Notes: a model not told the origin generated them from the sequence alone. 59,235 bases of DNA from an uncultured Clostridia bacterium (GCA_944386475.1 CALXBH010000042.1:1-59235); one strand, 5' to 3'. Numbered from the stretch's first letter, positions 23,633 through 32,470 are shown. Program-made: numbers and translations.

Positions 23633-25861
23633 ATGGCAAAAAAAGTGGTATCAACCGAAAAGAAAGTAAACGCCAATGCCCACATCGAGGGCGGCGGGAT
23701 ACTGGTGGATCAAAAGATCACCGAGACGCTGGAGAAAAACTATATGCCCTACGCCATGAGCGTGATTATCTCCCGGGCGCTGCCGGAGATCGACGGCTTT
23801 AAGCCTTCCCACCGGAAACTTTTATACACTATGTATAAAATGGGTCTTTTAAACGGCGGGCGCACCAAATCCGCCAACATTGTGGGTTCTACTATGCGGC
23901 TAAATCCCCACGGGGACGGGGCGATTTACGAAACGATGGTGCGGATGTCCCGGGGATACCAGGCCCTTTTGCACCCCTTTATAGACAGCAAGGGCAACTT
24001 CGGCAAGGCGTATTCCCGGGATATGGCCTATGCGGCCTCCCGTTACACCGAAGCAAAGCTAGATCCCATCTGCGCCGAGCTGTTTCGGGATATCGACAAG
24101 GACACGGTGGATTTTGTCCCCAACTATGACAACTCCACCACCGAACCGGTGTTGCTGCCCGCTACCTTCCCAACGATTTTAGTCAACTCCAACGTGGGAA
24201 TCGCGGTCTCCATGGCAAGCTCCATCTGCCCGTTTAACCTGAAGGAGGTCTGCGAAACCACCATCGGCCTGCTGAAAGACCCGGAATATGACGTCTCCCA
24301 GACCTTAAAGGGGCCGGATTTCCCTGGGGGCGGCTTAATTATCCACAACCAGGCGGAGCTTAACAAAATCTATCGCACCGGCCGGGGAAGTGTAAAAGTG
24401 CGGGGCCGGTACACCTATGACAAGCAGAACAACTGTGTGGAGATCACCGAGATTCCGCCCACCGCCACGGTGGAGGCGATCATGGACAAGATCGTCGATT
24501 TAGTCAAGCAGGGAAAGGTGCGGGAGATCTCTGACATGCGGGATGAAACCGACCTGTCCGGCTTAAAGCTCACTCTGGACTTAAAGCGGGGTGTAGACCC
24601 GGACAAGCTGATGGCCAAAATATACCGCATGACCCCCTTGGAGGACAGCTATTCCTGCAACTTCAACATTCTCATCGGGGGAATGCCCCGGGTGATGGGG
24701 GTTTATGAGATCATCAACGAATGGACGGCGTTTCGCACCGAATGCATCAAGCGCCGGATCTATTTTGATCTTTCGAAGAAAAAGGAAAAGCTGCACCTGT
24801 TAAAGGGACTGGCCAAGATCCTTTTGGATATTGATAAAGCGGTCAAGATCGTGCGGGAAACCGAGGAGGAATCCGAGGTTGTCCCCAACCTGATGATCGG
24901 CTTTGGCATCGACGAGGCGCAGGCGGAATATGTGGCGGAAATCAAGCTGCGCCACCTAAACCGGGAATACATTTTAAAGCGCACCCAGGAAACCGACCAG
25001 TTGGAAAAAGACATCGCCGAGATGGAGGAAATTCTGGAAAGCCCCAAAAAGATCAAAGGGATTATCATTGACGAGCTCAAAGAGGTGGTTAAAAAATACG
25101 CCCAGCCCCGCAGGAGCTTATTTGTCTATCCCGGCGATGAGGAAGAGGAAAAAGAGGAGGAAGAAATCCCCGACTATCCGGTTCATTTGTTTATGACCCA
25201 AGAGGGGTATTTCAAAAAAATCACCCCCCAGTCCCTTAGGATGAGCGGGGAGCAAAAGCTCAAAGAGGGAGACCAGATCACCCTGCATGTGGAGAGCAAA
25301 AACACCGCCGAGCTTTTGTTCTTTACCGACCGCTGTCAGGTGTACAAATCCCGCGCCTGCGATTTTGACGACACCAAGGCAAGCGTCCTGGGGGATTATG
25401 TCCCCGCCAAGCTGGACTTTGACGAGGGAGAAAAGGTAAAAGCTCTGGTGGTGACGGAGGATTACAAAGGGCAGGTGCTGTTTTTCTTCCAAAACGGCAA
25501 GGTGGCTAAAGTGCCCCTTTCCGCCTACGAGACAAAGACCCGGCGTAAAAAGCTCACCGGCGCCTATTCGGACAAATCGCCCCTGGTGGCAGTATATGCC
25601 GGCTTGGAGGACGGGGAGTACGTCATCACCTCCTCCGCCACCCGGAAGCTTTTATTCCACTCCTCCATGCTGCTGCCGAAGACCACCAAGAACACCCAGG
25701 GGGTGGCGGTGATGACCTTAAAGAAAAACAACTTTGTGGTTTCCGCCGAGCCCTTTGATGAAAACACCTTTGCCAATCCTCACCGTTACCGCACCCGCAC
25801 CCTGCCGGCGGCAGGCGCCCTTGTGCGGGAAGAGGATCTGGGCGAGCAGTTAAAACTATAA
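23633..25861 (+). CDS. Type IIA DNA topoisomerase subunit A (ParC/GyrA-like, divergent clostridial type)
   Basis: A 742-residue DNA breakage-reunion subunit. The catalytic tyrosine is Tyr138 in AASRYTEAKL. The winged-helix region has GFKPSHRKLLYTMYKMGL, and NPHGDGAIYETMVRMS follows. After a coiled-coil arm there is an acidic run of mostly Glu at about 502-513. A beta-rich C-terminal domain follows without a GyrA box (QRRGGKG), favouring a topoisomerase IV-like role over gyrase. It starts at ATG after AGAAAGG and forms an operon with the subunit B gene and the membrane protein gene. Confidence 0.92.
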   Translation: MAKKVVSTEKKVNANAHIEGGGILVDQKITETLEKNYMPYAMSVIISRALPEIDGFKPSHRKLLYTMYKMGLLNGGRTKSANIVGSTMRLNPHGDGAIYETMVRMSRGYQALLHPFIDSKGNFGKAYSRDMAYAASRYTEAKLDPICAELFRDIDKDTVDFVPNYDNSTTEPVLLPATFPTILVNSNVGIAVSMASSICPFNLKEVCETTIGLLKDPEYDVSQTLKGPDFPGGGLIIHNQAELNKIYRTGRGSVKVRGRYTYDKQNNCVEITEIPPTATVEAIMDKIVDLVKQGKVREISDMRDETDLSGLKLTLDLKRGVDPDKLMAKIYRMTPLEDSYSCNFNILIGGMPRVMGVYEIINEWTAFRTECIKRRIYFDLSKKKEKLHLLKGLAKILLDIDKAVKIVRETEEESEVVPNLMIGFGIDEAQAEYVAEIKLRHLNREYILKRTQETDQLEKDIAEMEEILESPKKIKGIIIDELKEVVKKYAQPRRSLFVYPGDEEEEKEEEEIPDYPVHLFMTQEGYFKKITPQSLRMSGEQKLKEGDQITLHVESKNTAELLFFTDRCQVYKSRACDFDDTKASVLGDYVPAKLDFDEGEKVKALVVTEDYKGQVLFFFQNGKVAKVPLSAYETKTRRKKLTGAYSDKSPLVAVYAGLEDGEYVITSSATRKLLFHSSMLLPKTTKNTQGVAVMTLKKNNFVVSAEPFDENTFANPHRYRTRTLPAAGALVREEDLGEQLKL

Positions 25862-25876
25862 AAGGAGAGAATGGAC

Positions 25877-26467
25877 ATGACGCTGGAACAGCAAAAACAG
25901 GAGATTTTATCCGGCAGGATGTATAACGATTTAACGCCGGAGCTTTTAAAAGCAAGAGAGCAGACCGCTGTTTTGACTGCGGAATATAACCAAAGCTTTG
26001 GCCGCCCCATAGAAGAGCGGGAAGAAATCTTAAAAAAGCTTTTAAAATCCGTGGGGAAAAACGTCCAGTTTGAGCCTACGTTCCGGTGCGAGTTTGGATT
26101 CCATATTTCGATTGGGGACGATTTTTACGCCAATTTCGACTGCGTCATGCTGGACGGCGGCGGGATCGAGATCGGAAACCATGTGCTGTTTGGCCCCCGG
26201 GTGGGGATTTATACCTCCAACCACGCCATCGATCCTACAGAGCGGGCCATGGGCGGATGCTATGCAAAGCCGGTAAAGATCGGCAACAACGTCTGGGTAG
26301 GTGCGGGCGTGCACATCAACCAGGGGGTGACCATCGGCGACAATACGGTGATCGGCTCGGGAAGTGTTGTCACCAAGGATATTCCGGCCAATGTGGTGGC
26401 GGCAGGCGTCCCTTGCCGGGTGATCCGCCCGGTCACCGAAAAAGACAAAACCGGATTTTCGGTTTAA
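25877..26467 (+). CDS. Sugar O-acetyltransferase (maltose/galactoside acetyltransferase type)
   Basis: A 196-residue left-handed beta-helix acetyltransferase. The N-terminal maltose-acetyltransferase helix segment (EILSGRMYNDLTPELLKAR) precedes hexapeptide repeats with the catalytic histidine in YTSNHAID and the coenzyme A site around VWVGAGVHINQGVTIG. ATG 25877 is preferred because AAAGGAG lies 9 nt upstream; an ATG at 25871 is too close to that site. It lies 15 nt after the topoisomerase A gene and may be carried on its transcript. The exact sugar acceptor is not known. Confidence 0.9.
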   Translation: MTLEQQKQEILSGRMYNDLTPELLKAREQTAVLTAEYNQSFGRPIEEREEILKKLLKSVGKNVQFEPTFRCEFGFHISIGDDFYANFDCVMLDGGGIEIGNHVLFGPRVGIYTSNHAIDPTERAMGGCYAKPVKIGNNVWVGAGVHINQGVTIGDNTVIGSGSVVTKDIPANVVAAGVPCRVIRPVTEKDKTGFSV

Positions 26468-26521
26468 CGTTTCTATCCTCGTTTTGGCGGCTAGTCGTTT
26501 TTAAGCGGTTTTCAAAAAGAA

Positions 26522-26547
26522 CAGCCGAACCGGTTTCGGTTCGGCTG
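26522..26547 (+). terminator. Hairpin after the acetyltransferase gene
   Basis: CAGCCGAACC pairs with GGTTCGGCTG around a 6-nt loop. It is preceded by A-rich sequence and followed by only a short T-rich tail. Confidence 0.55.
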
Positions 26548-26704
26548 CTTGCATTACGGCTTTATGCAAACGCAATGGGGATAAAGCGGTAATGTGCTAT
26601 TAGTATGGAACTTTTCGGGCGGGGCCATGCATGGCAATACATGGAAAAGCGTTGGCGGGAAATCGCCGCCAAACAGAGAAACGCCAAGAAAATAAAAATA
26701 CCTC

Positions 26705-26733
26705 TTGATTTCTTTACAAAACTATGGTATCCT
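26705..26733 (+). promoter_or_regulatory. Promoter of secG
   Basis: TTGATT (26705-26710), a 17-bp spacer and TATCCT (26728-26733), about 40 nt before secG. Confidence 0.6.
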
Positions 26734-26773
26734 AATAAAAGTTATTGATGAATTCCGTTGGAGGGAATAAAAT

Positions 26774-27037
26774 ATGACGTTAATGGAAATTCTTGAATTA
26801 GTCGGCGGCATTTTGCTGCTGATTACCAGTATTTTGATTATCTGTGTGGTTATGTTGCAGGAAAGCCGGCAAAGCGGTTTGTCCGGTGTGATTACCGGCG
26901 GGAGCAGCGATTCCTACTATGGCAAAAACCGCGGCAGAACAAGGGATGCCAAACTGGCCCGTGCTACCAAAATTGCGGCGGTCGCGTTTTTCCTTTTGAC
27001 CATCGCGGTGAATTTGGTCGCTATTTTTGTCGCCTAA
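26774..27037 (+). CDS. secG: Preprotein translocase subunit SecG
   Basis: An 87-residue SecYEG component with two membrane helices (residues ~8-27 and ~66-86) joined by a cytoplasmic loop rich in Gly and Ser (QSGLSGVITGGSSDSYYGKN), as in the family. ATG 26774 lies 8 nt after GGAGGG. Its position directly upstream of rnr is conserved in many Firmicutes. Confidence 0.93.
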   Translation: MTLMEILELVGGILLLITSILIICVVMLQESRQSGLSGVITGGSSDSYYGKNRGRTRDAKLARATKIAAVAFFLLTIAVNLVAIFVA

Positions 27038-27097
27038 AAAGGACAGGTATAGCTACCTGTCTGCGGGAATACGTTTTGTGCGGTAAAGTTGGTTTCA

Positions 27098-27130
27098 AAG
27101 CTCTGCGTGTACAGCGCGGAGCTTTTTGTT
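27098..27130 (+). terminator. Terminator between secG and rnr
   Basis: AAGCTCTGCG pairs with CGCGGAGCTT (one G-U) and is followed by TTTTGTTTTG. A smaller ACAGGTA/TACCTGT hairpin lies at 27043-27060. rnr would be reached by readthrough or an unseen promoter. Confidence 0.65.
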
Positions 27131-27172
27131 TTGTAATTATGTGTTTTAGGGAAGGGAGAGTAGGCTGCCCTG

Positions 27173-29296
27173 TTGGCAGCCGGTATTGATATGAAGGAGC
27201 ATTTTTCCAAAAAAATTGAACGGGCGCTGGGAAAAGCCGGGAAAAAGGGCATGACACAGCGGGAGCTTATAAAATCCTGCCACGTCCTTAAAAAGGACAA
27301 GCAGGAGTTTAACGAGGAGGTCACTGCCCTAAAACAGGAGGGGCGGCTGGTCATCATCAAAGACCGGCTGGTGCTTTCAAGGCTTCTTGGCGCTTATCCG
27401 GCGGCGGTGACCCGATTAAACCGGACGTTCGGCTTTGCCCGGCGGATTTCCGACGAGCAGGAGGTTTTTATCCCAGGCAAGTATTTAAAAGGCGCTTTGG
27501 TGGGGGATACCGTTTTGGTGCGCCCGGCTAAACATCCCCGGGGAGACTCCCCCGAGGGCGAGGTGATGGAAGTGCTGCGTCAGGGGGAATCCCAGTTTAC
27601 CGGGATGATCCTGCGGGAGGAAGGAAAGCTGTGCATTTTGCCGGACTCCTTTGCCCGATTCCCCATCGCCCTGATAAAAGGCGAGAACGGAGCATATAAG
27701 GAAGGGGACAAGGTGCTGGCAAAGATCGTCCGGCGGGGAGAAAGCCACCGGGATCACCGGGCGAAGGTGCTGTCCGCTTATGGGGATGCCCAAAACGCCG
27801 CCGCCTGCGCCCAGGCCCTTTTGGACGCGGAGGGAATCCATCAGGACTTCCCAGAGGAGGTTTTGGCCCAAGCCGAGGAGGCGCGCAAGCGCGGGATAAA
27901 GGACGGGGAGACCGCCCGCCGCCTGGATCTGCGGCCGGAGATCATCTTTACCATCGACAGCGCGGAGAGCAAGGACTTAGACGACGCGGTCTCCCTGCGC
28001 AAGCTGGGAGATGTGTACCAGCTGGGCGTGCATATCGCCGATGTTTCCCACTATGTGCGTGCGGGCTCTGCGCTGGATAAGGAGGCCTTTGAGCGGGGAA
28101 CCAGCATTTATTACGCCGATCAGGTAATCCCCATGCTGCCAAAGGAGCTGTCCAACGGCATCTGTTCCTTAAACCCCGGGGAGGACCGGCTGACCTTTTC
28201 GGCCCTGATTACCCTGGACCAAAACGGCCGGATGCTGGATTTTGACTTTCAAAAAAGCGTCATCAACTCCCGGGTAAAGGGTGTTTACAAAGAGATCAAC
28301 CAGATCTTAGCGGGAGAAGCGGACGATGCGGTTAAGGGAAAATACGCGGGGCTCACTGAAACCATTTTTTTGATGAAGGAATTAGCGGACAAGCTGATTC
28401 AAAACCGGAAAAACCGGGGCGCTCCCGAGATCGAGACCCACGAGAGCAAAATCATCCTGCAAGACGGGGTGGCGGTGGATATTCTCCCCCGGGAGCGTGG
28501 GGAGAGCGAAGAGATCATCGAGGTGTTCATGCTGCTGGCAAACGAGGCCGCGGCCACGCTGGCCACTACCCAGGGCCTTCCCTTTGTCTACCGGATCCAC
28601 GAGGATCCTTCCATGGAAAAGATCGACGACCTGCGCCAGACTATGGCGGCGCTGGGGATCGATTCTAAAGGCCTCACCGACGGCAAAAATCCCCGGGAAC
28701 TGGCGGATATTCTGCTCAAGGTGAAAGGGACGCCTTTGTTTGAGATCGTTAACCGGGCGGTTTTGCGCAGCATGGCCAAGGCGAAATACTCCACCATGCC
28801 GGTGGGGCACTATGGATTGGTATTAAAAAACTACGCTCACTTTACCTCGCCTATCCGGCGGTATCCTGACCTTGCCATCCACCGGATTTTAAGCGATTTT
28901 CTGGCAAACAAAGATGCCGAAAAGAGCCACCGGCGGTATGACAAGTTCACCGAGCGGGCCGCCACCCAGTCCACCCAGACCGAGATCGCCGCTGTTAAGA
29001 TCGAGCGGGACTGTGAGGACTTTTACAAGGCGGAGTATATGAAGCCCCTTGTAGGGGAGGAGTTTGAAGGCACGATCACCTCGGTGACGCCCCATGGCTT
29101 TTATGTGGAGCTTCCCAACACGGTGGAGGGCCTTGTGAAGATTGAAGAACTGCCCGAAGGGGAATATATCTACGACGGGATGATGGCTCTTATCTGTCCG
29201 GTGTCGGGCAAACGTTTTCGGGTGGGAGATCCGGTGCGGGTTACCTGCATCAAGGCGAACGTGAACTTGGGACAGGTGGATTTTGCGCTGGCTTAA
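27173..29296 (+). CDS. rnr: Ribonuclease R
   Basis: A 707-residue 3'-5' exoribonuclease of the RNB (RNase II) family. Order: N-terminal helix-turn-helix (MTQRELIKSCHVLKKDKQEF), cold-shock/OB domains, the RNB catalytic domain with TIDSAESKDLDDAVSL and GVHIADVSHYV, then FTSPIRRYPDL, and a C-terminal S1 domain (GEEFEGTITSVTPHGFYVEL). The likely start is TTG 27173, 12 nt after GGGAGAG; an in-frame ATG at 27191 is an alternative without its own ribosome site. It degrades structured RNA and helps ribosome quality control through tmRNA, which is not in this window. Confidence 0.95.
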   Translation: MAAGIDMKEHFSKKIERALGKAGKKGMTQRELIKSCHVLKKDKQEFNEEVTALKQEGRLVIIKDRLVLSRLLGAYPAAVTRLNRTFGFARRISDEQEVFIPGKYLKGALVGDTVLVRPAKHPRGDSPEGEVMEVLRQGESQFTGMILREEGKLCILPDSFARFPIALIKGENGAYKEGDKVLAKIVRRGESHRDHRAKVLSAYGDAQNAAACAQALLDAEGIHQDFPEEVLAQAEEARKRGIKDGETARRLDLRPEIIFTIDSAESKDLDDAVSLRKLGDVYQLGVHIADVSHYVRAGSALDKEAFERGTSIYYADQVIPMLPKELSNGICSLNPGEDRLTFSALITLDQNGRMLDFDFQKSVINSRVKGVYKEINQILAGEADDAVKGKYAGLTETIFLMKELADKLIQNRKNRGAPEIETHESKIILQDGVAVDILPRERGESEEIIEVFMLLANEAAATLATTQGLPFVYRIHEDPSMEKIDDLRQTMAALGIDSKGLTDGKNPRELADILLKVKGTPLFEIVNRAVLRSMAKAKYSTMPVGHYGLVLKNYAHFTSPIRRYPDLAIHRILSDFLANKDAEKSHRRYDKFTERAATQSTQTEIAAVKIERDCEDFYKAEYMKPLVGEEFEGTITSVTPHGFYVELPNTVEGLVKIEELPEGEYIYDGMMALICPVSGKRFRVGDPVRVTCIKANVNLGQVDFALA

Positions 29297-29325
29297 ATGT
29301 TTCCGAAGAATTCCCGGTTTTATTA

Positions 29326-29354
29326 TTGAAAATCTTTTCGGTATTTGCTATGAT
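29326..29354 (+). promoter_or_regulatory. Distal promoter of manA
   Basis: TTGAAA (29326-29331), a 17-bp spacer and TATGAT (29349-29354). Confidence 0.65.
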
Positions 29355-29386
29355 AATAGAAGCGCATGACCGGCGGCTGGGCTAGC

Positions 29387-29414
29387 TTGAAAGCGGAACA
29401 GTCGCGGCTATGAT
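29387..29414 (+). promoter_or_regulatory. Proximal promoter of manA
   Basis: TTGAAA (29387-29392), a 16-bp spacer and TATGAT (29409-29414). The -10 regions of both promoters share GCTATGATAATA, and this one gives a leader of only about 20 nt. Confidence 0.55.
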
Positions 29415-29440
29415 AATAACAGAAAGGATCGGATGAGCTT

Positions 29441-30403
29441 ATGTATCCATTAAAGCTGACGGCGGCCCTGAAAGACTATCTGTGGGGCGGCGCCAAGTTA
29501 AAAACCGAGTACAACAAAAAAAGCGATTTGGAAAAAGTTGCGGAAAGCTGGGAGCTTTCCTGTCATAAAGACGGCCCCAGCACGGTTGCCAACGGGGAAC
29601 TGGCGGGCCTCACCCTGCCGGAAGTTATTGAAAAGCTGGGCAAGGGGATTCTGGGCAGCGACTGCCAGCATTTTGAGGATTTCCCCATTCTCATCAAGCT
29701 CATCGACGCGAAGGATAACCTGTCGGTGCAGGTGCACCCTGACAACGAATATGCCCGCCGGGTAGAAGGGGAGTACGGCAAAACCGAGATGTGGTACATC
29801 GTCGACTGCGACGAAGGGGCGAGCCTTTTATACGGCTTTAAAAACGAGATTTCCTCCGAGGAATTCCGCCGCCGCATTGAGGATAACACCCTGCTGGAAG
29901 TGACCAACTCCGTGCCGGTGAAAAAGGGCGATGTGTTCTTTATTGACGCGGGAACCCTGCACGCCATCGGCAAAGGGATTCTGATCGCGGAGATCCAGCA
30001 AAACTCCAACACCACCTACCGGATCTATGACTACGGCCGGGTGGGCGCCGACGGAAAGCCCCGGCAGTTGCATATTGACAAGGCTATTGACGTCACCCGC
30101 TTGGCGCCGCCCACCCGGGACCATAAGCCCCAGGGCGCGCCGGAGCAGATGGACGGTTATGTGAAAACAAAGCTTGCCTCCTGCGAGTATTTTACCGTCC
30201 ATGTGCTGGATATCCAGAGCAAGGCGGCTCTTACGGCGGATGAGAAATCCTTCCACTCGCTCCTCTGTCTGGAGGGGGATGTCTCCCTGCAAAGCGCTCA
30301 CGGCGATCTTGCGCTGGAAAAAGGCGACAGCGTCTTTTTGCAGGCAGGATACGGCGATTACACGTTAACCGGCACAGGCAAAGTTGTCCTGACCACGGTG
30401 TAA
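29441..30403 (+). CDS. manA: Mannose-6-phosphate isomerase, type I
   Basis: A 320-residue zinc isomerase interconverting fructose-6-phosphate and mannose-6-phosphate. The metal and substrate residues lie in SVQVHPDNEYA, KTEMWYIVD, DAGTLHAIGKG and EIQQNSNTTYRIYDYGR, all intact. ATG 29441 follows GAAAGGA. It stands 45 nt before the ROK glucokinase gene, and both would act at the entry of hexoses into glycolysis or nucleotide-sugar synthesis. Confidence 0.95.
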   Translation: MYPLKLTAALKDYLWGGAKLKTEYNKKSDLEKVAESWELSCHKDGPSTVANGELAGLTLPEVIEKLGKGILGSDCQHFEDFPILIKLIDAKDNLSVQVHPDNEYARRVEGEYGKTEMWYIVDCDEGASLLYGFKNEISSEEFRRRIEDNTLLEVTNSVPVKKGDVFFIDAGTLHAIGKGILIAEIQQNSNTTYRIYDYGRVGADGKPRQLHIDKAIDVTRLAPPTRDHKPQGAPEQMDGYVKTKLASCEYFTVHVLDIQSKAALTADEKSFHSLLCLEGDVSLQSAHGDLALEKGDSVFLQAGYGDYTLTGTGKVVLTTV

Positions 30404-30448
30404 CGCTATAAATTTTAAAAACGAACATCAAATACCGGAGGAATCATC

Positions 30449-31408
30449 ATGAATTATTGTGTGGGAATCGACCTGGGCGGCACTAATATCGTCGCCGGGG
30501 TTGTGGATAAAGACGGCGCTATTTTGGAGAAAGCCAGCTGCAAAACCAATCTGCCCAGAGAGGCGGCGGAGATCGCCAAGGATATGGCAAAAGTGACCCG
30601 GGAAGCGGTGGAAAAAGCCGGCCTTTCCATGGAGGACGTTTCCTGGGTGGGCGTAGGCTGCCCGGGAACGGTCAATCAGGACACCGGCGTGATCGAGTAC
30701 GCCAACAACCTGCAGTTTTATGACGTCCCCTTAAAGGAAATGCTGGAAAAAGACCTGGGCAAAGAGGTCTTTATGGACAACGACGCCAACGCCGCCGCTT
30801 ACGGAGAGTATGTAGCCGGCGCGGCCAAGGGCGCCAACACCGCCATTGCTATCACGCTGGGTACCGGCGTGGGCGGCGGCGTCATCATCGACGGGAAAAT
30901 CTACTCCGGCTCCAACTTTGCGGGCGCGGAGCTTGGCCATGCCATCATCGAGTTTGACGGCCGCCCCTGCACCTGCGGGCGCAAAGGCTGCCTGGAGGCT
31001 TACGCCAGCGCCACCGCTCTTATCAACCTGACCCGGGAGGCTATGGAGGAACACAAAGACAGCGTTATGTGGCAGATGTGCGAAAACAGCCTGGACAAGG
31101 TCAGCGGCCGCACGGCTTTTGAGGCTATGCGTGCCGGGGACGAGACCGGTAAGGAAGTGGTGGCTTTGTACATCCGCTATCTGGCCGCAGGCGTGACCAA
31201 CATCATCAATATCTTCCAGCCGGATATCCTTTGCATTGGCGGCGGGATCAGCAAGGAAGGGGAGAACCTGCTGGCCCCCCTGCGGGAGATTGTAAGCAAG
31301 GAAGTTTATTCCCGGTACAGCAAAAAGCAGACCAAGATCGTAGAGGCCAAGCTGGGCAACGATGCTGGGATCATCGGCGCGGCTATGCTGGGCGCAATGG
31401 CGCGGTAA
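30449..31408 (+). CDS. glcK: ROK family glucokinase
   Basis: A 319-residue ATP-dependent sugar kinase. The phosphate-binding loop DLGGTN is at residues 8-13, the catalytic aspartate is in DNDANAAAYGE, LGTGVGGGVI follows, and the ROK zinc signature is CTCGRKGCLEAYAS. It phosphorylates glucose, probably; other aldohexoses cannot be excluded. ATG 30449 lies after CCGGAGGA. It is followed by a strong terminator and then the repeat region. Confidence 0.93.
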   Translation: MNYCVGIDLGGTNIVAGVVDKDGAILEKASCKTNLPREAAEIAKDMAKVTREAVEKAGLSMEDVSWVGVGCPGTVNQDTGVIEYANNLQFYDVPLKEMLEKDLGKEVFMDNDANAAAYGEYVAGAAKGANTAIAITLGTGVGGGVIIDGKIYSGSNFAGAELGHAIIEFDGRPCTCGRKGCLEAYASATALINLTREAMEEHKDSVMWQMCENSLDKVSGRTAFEAMRAGDETGKEVVALYIRYLAAGVTNIINIFQPDILCIGGGISKEGENLLAPLREIVSKEVYSRYSKKQTKIVEAKLGNDAGIIGAAMLGAMAR

Positions 31409-31427
31409 GATTTATTAAAACGATCAG

Positions 31428-31472
31428 ACAAAGGCCGCAGGCGCTTTCTTCAGGCGCCTGCGGCCTTTTGTG
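31428..31472 (+). terminator. Intrinsic terminator after glcK
   Basis: A 14-bp GC-rich stem AAGGCCGCAGGCGC with its complement around a 9-nt loop, followed by TTTTGTGTTTT. Confidence 0.88.
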
Positions 31473-31542
31473 TTTTGATTATCAGATAATAACCATCAGA
31501 GCAAATTTTCGCGCTAAACATGAGGATTGGTTTGCTATCCGT

Positions 31543-31655
31543 TATTTTTATGGCATCCGCAAAGGCAAACGCCAAAGCGTTAGCCTTCTGCCCCTAACGG
31601 GGCAATCGGCGGAATTGCCAATTATCCCATTCGCGCTTTGCGCTCATGGGATAAT
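31543..31655 (+). repeat. Modular dispersed repeat, copy 1
   Basis: It contains TTTTTATGGCATCCGC, a variable 30-nt insert, CCTAACGGGGCAA, GGCGGAATTGCC and AATTATCCCATTCGC, ending in ATGGGATAATAAC. ATTATCCCAT pairs with ATGGGATAAT. Copy 2 follows in the same orientation and copy 3 is inverted near 37.3 kb. Confidence 0.75.
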
Positions 31656-31675
31656 AACTGCTTTGCAGTTATTAT
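31651..31675. repeat. Hairpin module between repeat copies 1 and 2 (short loop)
   Basis: ATAATAACTGC, a short TTT loop, and GCAGTTATTAT form an 11-bp stem. The same stem family, with other loop lengths, occurs at 37081-37236 and 37320-37346. Confidence 0.7.
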
Positions 31676-31767
31676 CCATCATTTTTATGGCATCCGCCTC
31701 GCTCCTAACGGGGCAACCGGCGGAATTGCCAATTATCCCATTCGCACTTTGCGCTCATGGGATAATA
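31676..31767 (+). repeat. Modular dispersed repeat, copy 2
   Basis: Same order as copy 1 but with CTCGCTCCTAACGGGGC in place of the longer insert; from CGGCGGAATTGCC to ATGGGATAAT it matches copy 1 almost base for base. Confidence 0.75.
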
Positions 31768-31885
31768 TCGTTCTGTTTTATGATGGAAAAGATACCACCG
31801 CGAAATAACTTGTGAAAATTTAACATAGGATAATGAAAAGTGGGAGAGGACAGTATACAATAGCTGGTGTAGGAGGCTGAATAGG

Positions 31886-32470
31886 TTGGGAATATGTGAT
31901 TTTTTCAGAGACGTACTCCACGTCCCCGAAGGGGAGGCGCTGGATGCGATCGTGGCAGAAGCAGAATTGAAGCGTCTGAAAAAAGGGGAACTGCTGATTC
32001 GGGAAGGGGAGCAGCAGTCCAAGGTGTTTTTCCTGGTAAAAGGAATTTTGCGAGGGTATTTTTTTGATGCCAACGGCCGGGAGATTACCGACTGTTTTGG
32101 CGTCCAAAGCGGCACGCCTGCCATGCCGGCCAACGCGATGGATGCGCCGTCTTCCATTAACATTGAGGCGTTGGAGGATGGGGAGCTGCTGGGGATTTCT
32201 ATTGAAACGGTCAATCAGCTGCTGGACCGGTATCCGGAGTTGTGGAGGGTCTATCGGACACTTTCCGAGAATTCCCTGGAGTACCATTGGGAGAAAATGG
32301 CGGCCCATCAAAACAGCGCTATGGAGCGGTATCAGTGGTTTTTAAACAAATATCCGGATCTGATCGACCGGATCAAAGGAAAATATATTGCGTCGTTTTT
32401 GGGAATCACGCCGGTTACTTTAAGCCGGCTGCGGCGGGAACTAAAAACGGCGCCCTGTGAGAGAAAATAA
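31886..32470 (+). CDS. Crp/Fnr family transcriptional regulator
   Basis: A 194-residue regulator. Residues ~20-120 form a cyclic-nucleotide-binding-like beta barrel (KKGELLIREGEQQSKVFFLV). The C-terminal helix-turn-helix includes YIASFLGITPVTLSRLRREL. There is no iron-sulfur cysteine set of the FNR type, so the signal is unknown. The start is TTG 31886, 9 nt after AGGAGG. The gene stands alone, with a terminator on its 3' side. Similar proteins in gut Clostridia often regulate oxidative stress or transport, but no target is evident here. Confidence 0.87.
   Translation: MGICDFFRDVLHVPEGEALDAIVAEAELKRLKKGELLIREGEQQSKVFFLVKGILRGYFFDANGREITDCFGVQSGTPAMPANAMDAPSSINIEALEDGELLGISIETVNQLLDRYPELWRVYRTLSENSLEYHWEKMAAHQNSAMERYQWFLNKYPDLIDRIKGKYIASFLGITPVTLSRLRRELKTAPCERK

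Larger units (their letters stand above)
26468..26773. other. Intergenic region before secG
   Basis: 306 nt without a gene. It holds a hairpin at 26522, a GGCGG-type short hairpin near 26655, and the secG promoter at 26705. Nothing else was recognised. Confidence 0.6.
31409..31885. other. Intergenic repeat region between glcK and the Crp-like gene
   Basis: 477 nt without a real gene: the glcK terminator, then two tandem units of a modular repeat (see 31543-31767). An ORF of 194 codons crossing this region is an artefact of the repeats and of an out-of-frame overlap with glcK. Confidence 0.7.

Noticed and set aside
31231-31815. 194-codon plus-strand ORF
   Set aside because: It starts out of frame inside glcK, passes through the terminator and the repeat units, and its end repeats itself because of the repeats.
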